From Candidatus Nanopelagicales bacterium (lineage in GTDB: Bacteria > Actinomycetota > Actinomycetes > S36-B12 > UBA10799), in NCBI GenBank assembly GCA_030699055.1, contig JAUYKX010000077.1, positions 1 through 5,124 of the forward strand: 5,124 nucleotides of DNA, read 5' to 3'. Position numbers and translations under genes: made by a program. Of the stretch, positions 1-5,124 are shown piece after piece; positions within the stretch are counted from its first letter, which is position 1; every line of letters begins with the position of its first letter. The notes beneath the pieces were generated by a model. It was given only the letters and a program-made list of their open reading frames with translations, was not told the DNA's origin and did not search any database.

Positions 1-43
1 GCTGGTTTGCGGATGTTCGGTTTGACTAGTGGGGCGTTTGATC

Positions 44-946
44 ATGGGTAGTTATTTCGTTCGGGTGTTGGCGGCGGGGTCGGTTGGGGTCGCGCTTTCG
101 GTTGGGTTGTTGGCCGGCCCGGGTGCTGCGAGTCCTGGCGGTGGCAGCACGGGCGGGACCGATGCGGCTCGGCTGGTTGTTGACGGGGTGGTGTCGGAGG
201 ATCGAGCGGTTACCGATCGAGTGGCGGCGTCGATTTCGGCGTCTGTCCGTAAGGCGCGGGGACGGAATCTCGTGGTGGTTACTTCGGATGCGGCGCGGGT
301 GCAGGTGCGTTGGCGGGTTGGCCGAAAGACGGTGAAGAAGAAGTTGCCGGTTAGGGCTGGTCGGGCCAAGATTCGGGTGCCAGCCAATGCTCGCGCGATC
401 AAGGTGCGTGCTTTGCGAAGTGGGTCGTTGGGTGGCACCGGTTGGGTGAAGCCTGCCAGTTCGCGGCCGAGCTGGGATGACGACTCGTACGACTTCGATA
501 CACCTTTGGATCCGCGCCAGTACGAGGCTGAGCTTGCCCGTTTGGTCAATGAGGCGCGCTCTCAAGGTCGAATGTGCGGGTCGACGTGGTATCCGGCGGT
601 GGCACCGTTGCGATTCGACGATCGCCTAGCTGAGGCGGCACGTCGCTTCGCCGAAGACGAAGTCAAGCGCAGCTACTGGAAATACTCCACGCCCGAGGGG
701 GTGAAGCCGGGCACATGGGCTACGGAACTCGGTTATCAGGGCGTCGTCTCCTGGCGTTCGGACATCGGACTGGGTTGTGGAGCGGATCGCGCTCCCGAAC
801 AGGAGATCGGCACGATGCTGGGCTGGTCTTACTCCTGTGAGAGCCTGATGGATGCTGCGGTCACGGACATTGGGGTCGGCTACTACCGGGACCCGGACAC
901 GGGGTCCTCGCGCCGAATGATCCTCTACGGCACCTCGACGAGCTAG
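44..946 (+). CDS. Secreted CAP-domain (SCP/PR-1-like) protein with degenerate active cleft
   Basis: Exported protein of 300 residues if it starts at ATG 44; an in-frame GTG at 29 would add five, and a TGA at 23 blocks anything further upstream. ATG 44 is preferred because GGGG at 31-34 lies nine bases ahead as a weak ribosome site. Residues 1-30 form a signal peptide: Arg7, a hydrophobic stretch of small and aliphatic residues, and a likely cleavage near the GAAS at 27-30. Residues about 65-137 are basic and alternate in a beta-strand pattern (VQVRWRV, IRVPANA); I do not recognise this domain. Residues about 159-297 match bacterial CAP domains: LARLVNEARSQGRMCG, an APLRFDDRLAEAARRFAEDE helix, and TDIGVGYY near the end. 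Cys178 and Cys265 fit the disulfide often seen in this family. The usual HTSPDG is YSTPEG, GENIA reads RSDIG, and PGHC reads SYSC, so the cleft residues seem lost. CAP proteins act outside the cell; the role here is unknown. The fold assignment is fairly secure and the function is not. Confidence 0.78.
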   Translation: MGSYFVRVLAAGSVGVALSVGLLAGPGAASPGGGSTGGTDAARLVVDGVVSEDRAVTDRVAASISASVRKARGRNLVVVTSDAARVQVRWRVGRKTVKKKLPVRAGRAKIRVPANARAIKVRALRSGSLGGTGWVKPASSRPSWDDDSYDFDTPLDPRQYEAELARLVNEARSQGRMCGSTWYPAVAPLRFDDRLAEAARRFAEDEVKRSYWKYSTPEGVKPGTWATELGYQGVVSWRSDIGLGCGADRAPEQEIGTMLGWSYSCESLMDAAVTDIGVGYYRDPDTGSSRRMILYGTSTS

Positions 947-964
947 CCGGTCCTGGTTCGACTA

Positions 965-983
965 CGACCGTCGGTATCGGTCG
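965..983 (+). terminator. Short hairpin after the CAP gene, possible weak terminator
   Basis: An inverted repeat, CGACCG at 965-970 and CGGTCG at 978-983, forms a 6-bp GC-rich stem with a 7-base loop, 18 bases after the CAP-protein stop. It is followed by ATTTCGATT rather than a clean T run, so intrinsic termination would be inefficient. It could also be a chance palindrome. Confidence 0.28.
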
Positions 984-997
984 ATTTCGATTCGTGA

Positions 998-1063
998 GAC
1001 GGTGGGGGATGTGTCCCGGTTCTGGTCCGGGTCGCCGCGGCCTGTACCTCGACCCAGGGGGAG
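998..1063 (+). other. Open in-frame extension ahead of the GH88 gene, signal-peptide-like
   Basis: The GH88 frame is open from just after TGA 995-997. It reads through a hydrophobic VPVLVRVAAAC followed by TSTQGE, which resembles the end of a lipoprotein signal peptide with a lipobox-like VAAAC. No ATG, GTG or TTG lies in this frame here, only CTG 1022, and no basic N-terminal region precedes it. Either this is a chance translation of spacer DNA, or it is the remnant of a longer gene whose start was lost by a frameshift or stop mutation. Confidence 0.3.
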
Positions 1064-2182
1064 TTGACGCCGGCCAGGGTGGACGAGGTCAAAACACTGG
1101 CTGAACGCAAGCTCGCCCGCGCCGCGAACGGGGCGGGCCCGAAGCGGTACCCGTTCTGCGCCCTGGCGGGGCAACGGACTTACCAGCTCACCTCCGCCCG
1201 GGCGTGGACGTCCGGGTTCTTCCCGGCCGAACTGTGGTTGATGTATCAACAGACCGGTGATGGTGCGTGGTTGTCGCGGGCCAGGCGATCCACCGCGGGG
1301 TTGATCGGAGTCGCCGGTTGGAGTGGAACCCACGACCTGGGTTTCATGGTCGGGCTACCCGTTGGTCTCGCTGCGGAGCTTGACCCAAGTCCGCGCCGGC
1401 GGGCGAAGTACCGCGCGGCGTACCGGAAGGCCGCTGTGTCGCTGTCGCGTCGCTGGAACGGGCGCGTCGGGGCGATCAAGTCCGACGAGTTCGGCGGCAA
1501 GTGGGGCCTGATCGTGGACTCGGCGATGAACGCACCCTTGCTGATCGACGCGGGTCAGTCGATCGGGGGACGACGCGGCCAAAAGTTGCAGGACCGGGGC
1601 ACCCGGCACATGCGGACGCTGGCCAGGTACTTCGTCCGCGGCGACGGTTCCACCGCGCATCGGCTGGTCTTCAACCGCCGCACGGGAAAGCTGATCGGCT
1701 CGACGCCGGGCCAGGGATTCTCGGGGTCGAGCACCTGGTCGCGCGGCCAGGCCTGGGCCATCTACGGTTTCGCCCAGGCGTTCACTCTGACCCGAGACCC
1801 GCAGCTGCTTGCCACAGCCATGAAACTGGCCGACTACTGGCTTCGCCACGTGCCGGCGGGGTGTGTTCCCGCCTGGGACTTCGACGCCAGGGGTAAGCAT
1901 CCGATTCCGGACTCTTCTGCTGCTTCCATCGCGGCGGCCGGGTTGCTGCGATTGTCCGGGGTCGCTTCCGATCCGGCTCGGGCGGACGCGTACCGGCGCA
2001 CCGCCGTCGCGACACTTGACGCGCTCACGAGTTCGAAGTGGACGCCCCGACAATCGACGAACCCCGGGATTCTCCAAGGCCAAAGCTGGGACGTTCCCGC
2101 GATCCCTCGCGAGGGCTCCTACGTCTGGGGCGACGCTTACCTTCTCAACGCGCTGTGGCGGGAGATGAAGAACCCGCGCTGA
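1064..2182 (+). CDS. Glycoside hydrolase family 88, unsaturated glucuronyl hydrolase
   Basis: Enzymes of this family remove the 4,5-unsaturated uronic acid that polysaccharide lyases leave on the non-reducing end of oligosaccharides (from glycosaminoglycans, gellan or similar). They act by hydrating the double bond. The 372 residues cover a whole alpha/alpha-barrel and match the known Bacillus enzyme (about 377 residues) end to end. Landmarks are AWTSGFFPAELWLMYQQTGD (47-66), THDLGFM with Asp91 (family Asp88), IVDSAMN with Asp152 (family catalytic acid Asp149), His199 in the conserved strand, STWSRGQAWAIYGFA (223-237), WDFDA then PDSSAASIAAAGLL (271-295), and YVWGDAYLLNAL (353-364). The start is unsure. 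TTG 1064 directly abuts its GGGGGAG (1057-1063), GTG 1079 is an alternative, and the frame is open back to 998 with no ATG or GTG. As drawn there is no signal peptide, implying a cytoplasmic enzyme. No lyase or sugar transporter is visible nearby, so the natural substrate cannot be told. Confidence 0.87.
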   Translation: MTPARVDEVKTLAERKLARAANGAGPKRYPFCALAGQRTYQLTSARAWTSGFFPAELWLMYQQTGDGAWLSRARRSTAGLIGVAGWSGTHDLGFMVGLPVGLAAELDPSPRRRAKYRAAYRKAAVSLSRRWNGRVGAIKSDEFGGKWGLIVDSAMNAPLLIDAGQSIGGRRGQKLQDRGTRHMRTLARYFVRGDGSTAHRLVFNRRTGKLIGSTPGQGFSGSSTWSRGQAWAIYGFAQAFTLTRDPQLLATAMKLADYWLRHVPAGCVPAWDFDARGKHPIPDSSAASIAAAGLLRLSGVASDPARADAYRRTAVATLDALTSSKWTPRQSTNPGILQGQSWDVPAIPREGSYVWGDAYLLNALWREMKNPR

Positions 2183-2320
2183 GCAGTCCGCGGTGTCTAC
2201 CCAGTCGATCCCAGCACTCAGCGGCGCTCGACTGCCCGCGTTCAATCGCCTGACCGGACCCCTCTTTCGCGGACCATGCTCGTGAAAACGGGTTGACCAT
2301 GCCCCTGAAGATGCCTGGAG

Positions 2321-2351
2321 TTGAGAATTCGAGCGGATCTTGGTCTACAGT
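2321..2351 (+). promoter_or_regulatory. Weak promoter candidate for the two-component operon
   Basis: TTGAGA at 2321-2326 and TACAGT at 2346-2351 resemble -35 and -10 boxes but are 19 bases apart, longer than ideal. They lie in the 250-bp gap between the GH88 stop (2182) and the regulator start (2433), where a promoter is expected, and would give a leader of roughly 75 bases. The rest of the gap shows no small gene and no convincing terminator for the GH88 gene, only imperfect inverted repeats such as CGCTGAG 2177-2183 with CTCAGCG 2217-2223. Confidence 0.25.
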
Positions 2352-2399
2352 GCTGAAGGAAGATCGTGGGTCGTGTCGGCAACAAATGGTTCAGATCTG
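2336..2399. promoter_or_regulatory. Cluster of GATC-centred inverted repeats, possible operator
   Basis: GATCTT at 2336-2341 and its reverse complement AAGATC at 2360-2365 bracket the candidate -10 box with an 18-base spacer. A perfect 8-base palindrome, CAGATCTG, follows at 2392-2399. Such paired half-sites upstream of a regulator gene could bind a dimeric LuxR-type factor, for example the regulator itself. The sites are short and may be chance. Confidence 0.25.
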
Positions 2400-2417
2400 C
2401 AATGGGGCCGGGTGACA

Positions 2418-2427
2418 AAGGGGGAGG
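2418..2427 (+). promoter_or_regulatory. Strong Shine-Dalgarno sequence that sets the regulator start
   Basis: AAGGGGGAGG is a near-ideal ribosome site. It lies five bases before TTG 2433 but fourteen before ATG 2442, and it is downstream of TTG 2340, GTG 2373 and GTG 2412. It therefore favours TTG 2433 as the start of the response regulator. Confidence 0.7.
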
Positions 2428-2432
2428 CGCTA

Positions 2433-3212
2433 TTGGATGACATGAAGCCCGATGCGGCGGCCGCTGACCAGGTCCCCGCCGATACTTGCCCGCCTGACCG
2501 TGGCCAAGCCCAGGGCCAAGCCCAAGAACAGCCAGGCCGGTCGGCAGTCGACCAACGGATAGCCGTCGTGGACGATCACGTCCTGGTCCGGGATGGCATC
2601 GCCTCCGCGGCGCGCGAAGTACCGGGTGTTTCCGTGGTGTCGGAGACGGATTGTCTGGCCGAACTTGCGGCGTTACAACCACCGGCCGACCTGGTGCTGC
2701 TTGACATGGACCTGCACGGAACTGCGGTGCGACCGGACGAAGTAGCACAAATTGGGGCTCGTGGATCCCGGATCTTGATTGTCAGTGCCATGGCCAAACC
2801 CCCGATCGTTCGGCAGTTGATGGCGCAGGGGGTGGCCGGATACGTGCCGAAGCGTGACAGCACGGCGGAGGTGCTGGGCGAGGCGATAGCGGCAGTACTG
2901 CGCGGTGAATATTGGACGACCCCGGCGTTGGCGGCCGTGCTCTCGGCCGACACCAGCTCGGATCGACCGGAGTTGAGTGACAGGGAACGGGAAGCGTTGG
3001 CCTTGTACGCGTCGGGTTTCAAGATGTCCAGTGTTGGTCGACGAATGGGTATTTCGCCGCATACAGCCAAGAGGTATATCGACCGGGTCCGGGCCAAGTA
3101 CTGTGCGGTCGGTCGGGACATCGGGAGCAAGACCGACCTGTATAAGGTTGCGGTTTCCGACGGGATACTGCCCGGTTCCGGTCACGGCGGTCACGGCGGT
3201 CACGGCGAGTGA
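2433..3212 (+). CDS. NarL/LuxR-family two-component response regulator
   Basis: A DNA-binding regulator of 259 residues, starting at TTG 2433 because of the strong ribosome site just ahead; the frame itself is open back to 2340. Residues 1-41 are a Gln/Ala/Pro-rich extension absent from most relatives. Residues 42-157 form a receiver domain: acidic pair Asp47-Asp48 (VVDDH), phosphoacceptor Asp91 (LLDMDLHG), Ser118 (IVSAM) and Lys140 (VPKRD), so it should be phosphorylated normally. Residues 180-227 are a LuxR-type helix-turn-helix: LSDREREALALYASG, then MGISPHTAKRYIDRVRAKY. It belongs to the actinobacterial subtype with a longer C-terminal tail (SKTDLYKVAVSDGILP), commonly encoded beside a HisKA_3-like membrane kinase. 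The protein ends in three Gly-His-Gly units followed by Glu. The kinase gene starts 13 bases after the stop, so the two are probably co-transcribed and form a signalling pair. The target genes are unknown. Confidence 0.92.
   Translation: MDDMKPDAAAADQVPADTCPPDRGQAQGQAQEQPGRSAVDQRIAVVDDHVLVRDGIASAAREVPGVSVVSETDCLAELAALQPPADLVLLDMDLHGTAVRPDEVAQIGARGSRILIVSAMAKPPIVRQLMAQGVAGYVPKRDSTAEVLGEAIAAVLRGEYWTTPALAAVLSADTSSDRPELSDREREALALYASGFKMSSVGRRMGISPHTAKRYIDRVRAKYCAVGRDIGSKTDLYKVAVSDGILPGSGHGGHGGHGE
2502..2525 (+). repeat. 12-bp tandem duplication in the regulator's N-terminal extension
   Basis: GGCCAAGCCCAG (2502-2513) is repeated immediately as GGCCAAGCCCAA (2514-2525), 11 of 12 bases identical. 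In frame it encodes GQAQ twice. It lies in the disordered-looking segment before the receiver domain and keeps the reading frame. Confidence 0.85.
3180..3206 (+). repeat. Three 9-bp tandem repeats encoding a His/Gly tail
   Basis: The unit GGTCACGGC occurs three times with no mismatch, encoding Gly-His-Gly three times just before the terminal Glu and stop of the regulator. The 9-bp period preserves frame, so copy number could vary by slippage without truncating the protein. Evenly spaced histidines could bind a metal ion, but nothing else supports that. Confidence 0.9.
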
Positions 3213-3225
3213 GGCGAATGAGGGC

Positions 3226-5124
3226 GTGTCGGCAGTAGTGACCCGCAGTCGGTGGTTCGCGCGGAAGAAGGGCGTACGTACCGCTTCGGACGCCGTTGAC
3301 CGGATGCTCGTTGACGTAACGACGGTGCTGGCCGGTGCGTGGCTGGTGAGCATCGGCCTGTCGCTGCCGTCTTCCGATGCGGGCTTGGCGGTACCGCTGG
3401 CCGGGTGGTTGGTGCTGGCGGCGACCAGTGTGGCTTGGTTTCTGTCCCTGCTATTGCGCGTGACGCCGCGATGGGTGTTCATCGCGACGGCGGGTATTGG
3501 GCTACTCATCTTGACGGCGTCGACGTCCCCGGAGTATTGGTCCGGAGCCGGTCCGGTGATGGTGACCTGGGCGAAGATGTACGCCGTCTGTTCGGCCCCT
3601 TTGCTCCAGGAGCGCAAGGCCGTCGCGGTGATCGTCGGCATGGGTATGGCGCTGGCCGTAACCATTCTGATCGCCGGCGTCACGGTGTTGGGGCTTGGCG
3701 GTCTGACCTTGAGGGGTGGATTGTTCGCGGTGGTCTCCAGCGTCGCGTTGGGCATGGCGACGGTGGGTGTCGTTGGGGCGTTGCGACGAGTGGGGCGAGC
3801 GAGTGACGATGCCGCGATTGAGGCGCAGGACGCGTTGGCGGCCGAAGCGCACGAGCAGGCTCGGCGCGACGAAGCCGACCGATTCGCCGCGGTGACCCAC
3901 GATGGTTTGATCAATACGCTCGGCGCCGTGGCGCGGGGGTCTGGGGAACGGAACCGGTCGTTGACAATCGAGCGATGCCGGGCTGACGCGATCGAGATGC
4001 GCAGCTTCCTGTCGGCGGAGCGACCCCAGGGGCCGATCGGCGACCAACCTCACACCGGGTTTGTCGGAGAGGTTACGAAGTTCGCGCGAGGTCGGGCCGG
4101 TCTGCTGGGTTTGGAGCTCACGGTGGCGGTAGAAGCTCGGGCCATCGCGATACCGCATCGAGTGTCGGAGGCGATCTGTTCGATTGTCGGTGAGGCGCTC
4201 ATCAATGTGTCGAAGCACTCCGGGGTTTGCCACGCCACGCTGACCATCGCTGGTGGGGTTGATTGGGTGCTGATCGAAATCATGGACGAGGGCAACGGTT
4301 TCGACCCGGCGACCCGGGGCAATCCGCAGGGAATCGCCAATAGGTGCGAGCGGTTGGGAATCGGATTGGCGATCGAGACGGTCCCGGGCTCGGGCACTCT
4401 GGTGCGACTGGAGTGGAGAGCCTCGGAATCCGATGTGTCGATTGAGTCGGCCGCGACTGGCGCACCTCCGTTGTTGGAACGAGCCCGCCGACGGATGGTG
4501 CGCCAACTTTGCTGGTGGTTTCTCGGGCTATTCGTGGCTCAGACCCTGGCGTCCTGGGGTTTGGCCCCGGTGGCTGGCAACCTGGTCGCGTTGGCGCTGA
4601 TCATCCCGGCTTGTCTGGTCGGGGTGAGGTGGGCCGATCTCGGCAAGCCTCTCCCGCCGGGGGCCAGCCTGTACCTGGTGCTGGTGGCCGGACTGGTGAC
4701 TTACAGCTCGGGCGCGGGGGCGATCGGTTGCGCCCGGCTCGAGATCAGTTGGTGGGGTGGGACCGCCGGCTTCCTGTGTCTGGTCTTGCTGGTCTTGTTG
4801 TCAAGTGGTGGTTGGTTTGCCGCGGGCGCGGTCAGTTTCGTTCTCGGGGCGGCTGCCGTGTCGTGGGAGCTGGGTATGCAGGAGGCTTCGCACGGGCCGT
4901 CGGCGTGTGGTCCGGGGAGTGTACCCCCGTTGTTGGTGGAAGTGGTTGTGGTGTTGGTCGGGATCTGGCTGATGCAGCCGTTGATGGCACGCCATGCCCG
5001 CGCGGCGCTCGGGTGGCGTTTGGAGGCGGGTCGAGCTCGGCGGCGCACGGCGCGCCAGGCGGCGTGGGATGAGATTCGGCGGCGGCGGGGTGATCGGGCT
5101 CTCGGGTCGACGTTGGTTTTGCTG
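3226..5124 (+). CDS. Membrane sensor histidine kinase with second membrane module, 3' end outside window
   Basis: The frame is open from GTG 3226 to the right edge (633 residues, no stop), so the gene is partial. GAGGCG at 3211-3216 is the likely ribosome site; GTG 3238 is an alternative start. Residues about 28-185 hold about five membrane segments, followed by a charged, coiled-coil-like linker (187-222). The H-box is FAAVTHDGLINTLGAVARG with phosphoacceptor His225, a HisKA_3-like form. Residues about 312-397 are a complete HATPase domain: N-box EALINVSKH (Asn327), G1 DEGNGFD (Asp354), G2 QGIANRCERLG, and a closing GSGTLVRLEW. It should autophosphorylate and pass phosphate to the regulator encoded 13 bases upstream. 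Unusually, the protein continues: a basic stretch (418-427), about five or six hydrophobic segments (428-586), a basic helix (588-620) and WDEIRRRRGDRALGSTLVLL, which resembles a second H-box without histidine. The kinase call is firm; the signal sensed is unknown and the second module's role is inferred. Confidence 0.9.
   Translation, partial: MSAVVTRSRWFARKKGVRTASDAVDRMLVDVTTVLAGAWLVSIGLSLPSSDAGLAVPLAGWLVLAATSVAWFLSLLLRVTPRWVFIATAGIGLLILTASTSPEYWSGAGPVMVTWAKMYAVCSAPLLQERKAVAVIVGMGMALAVTILIAGVTVLGLGGLTLRGGLFAVVSSVALGMATVGVVGALRRVGRASDDAAIEAQDALAAEAHEQARRDEADRFAAVTHDGLINTLGAVARGSGERNRSLTIERCRADAIEMRSFLSAERPQGPIGDQPHTGFVGEVTKFARGRAGLLGLELTVAVEARAIAIPHRVSEAICSIVGEALINVSKHSGVCHATLTIAGGVDWVLIEIMDEGNGFDPATRGNPQGIANRCERLGIGLAIETVPGSGTLVRLEWRASESDVSIESAATGAPPLLERARRRMVRQLCWWFLGLFVAQTLASWGLAPVAGNLVALALIIPACLVGVRWADLGKPLPPGASLYLVLVAGLVTYSSGAGAIGCARLEISWWGGTAGFLCLVLLVLLSSGGWFAAGAVSFVLGAAAVSWELGMQEASHGPSACGPGSVPPLLVEVVVVLVGIWLMQPLMARHARAALGWRLEAGRARRRTARQAAWDEIRRRRGDRALGSTLVLL

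Noticed and set aside
22..55. TTGACT at 22-27 as a -35 box for the CAP-protein gene
   Set aside because: The matching -10 position would fall inside the coding sequence after ATG 44, so it cannot drive that start; the true promoter is probably left of the window.
1355..2245. Long minus-strand open frame (296 codons) opposite the GH88 gene
   Set aside because: Its translation is low-complexity and Arg/Pro-rich with no recognisable domain, while the + strand shows every GH88 landmark; it is a high-GC antisense artefact.
3339..3806. Plus-strand open frame (155 codons) overlapping the kinase N-terminus
   Set aside because: It is in a different frame from the kinase, which remains open throughout and gives membrane segments; this one has no domain.
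2673..3914. Minus-strand open frame (413 codons) opposite the regulator and kinase
   Set aside because: The + strand encodes clear receiver, HTH and kinase motifs across the same bases; the antisense product is Thr/Ala/Arg-rich with no domain.
3502..4506. Minus-strand open frame (334 codons) opposite the kinase
   Set aside because: It is the antisense of the H-box and ATPase domain; its Arg/His/Gln-rich composition is typical of shadow frames.
4495..4515. ATG 4495 as the start of a separate kinase gene
   Set aside because: It is in the same open frame as the upstream kinase with no stop between and no clear ribosome site, so one continuous protein is the simpler reading.
4509..5072. Plus-strand open frame (187 codons) in another frame near the right end
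   Set aside because: It is Gly/Arg-rich with no membrane or catalytic pattern, whereas the kinase frame over the same bases gives well-formed hydrophobic segments.

Overview
The window looks like part of a high-GC actinobacterial chromosome. Codon third positions are rich in G and C, start codons are often GTG or TTG, and the proteins have actinobacterial features: a secreted CAP-domain protein and a NarL-type regulator paired with a HisKA_3-like kinase. A propionibacterial or related lineage seems possible, but that is only an impression. Four protein genes are supported, all on the + strand, covering most of the window. No RNA gene, insertion sequence, integrase or CRISPR array is visible.

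Region 1 (about 29-946) encodes an exported protein: a signal peptide, a basic beta-rich middle segment and a C-terminal CAP (SCP/PR-1) domain. The fold landmarks of the CAP domain are recognisable, but the residues that normally form its metal/acidic cleft appear to be replaced. Region 2 (about 1064-2182) encodes a glycoside hydrolase of family GH88 (unsaturated glucuronyl hydrolase) with both key aspartates present. Its start is uncertain, because the open frame runs back to position 998 and that stretch reads like the end of a lipoprotein signal peptide.

Region 3 (2183-2432) is a 250-bp intergenic stretch with a weak promoter candidate, short GATC-centred inverted repeats and a strong Shine-Dalgarno sequence. 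It leads into region 4 (2433-5124), a two-component pair. The response regulator (259 residues, receiver plus LuxR-type HTH) is followed after 13 bp by a membrane histidine kinase that runs off the right edge with no stop in the window. The two are almost certainly an operon, with the kinase phosphorylating the regulator.

The kinase is the most interesting item. After a complete membrane module, H-box and ATPase domain, where relatives of this type would normally end, the same frame continues into a second block of membrane segments, a basic coiled-coil-like linker and what looks like the start of a second dimerisation domain without the phosphoacceptor histidine. This suggests a fused tandem kinase with an active first half and a possibly degenerate second half. 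Nothing in the sequence directly links the CAP protein or the GH88 enzyme to the two-component system beyond adjacency and shared orientation.
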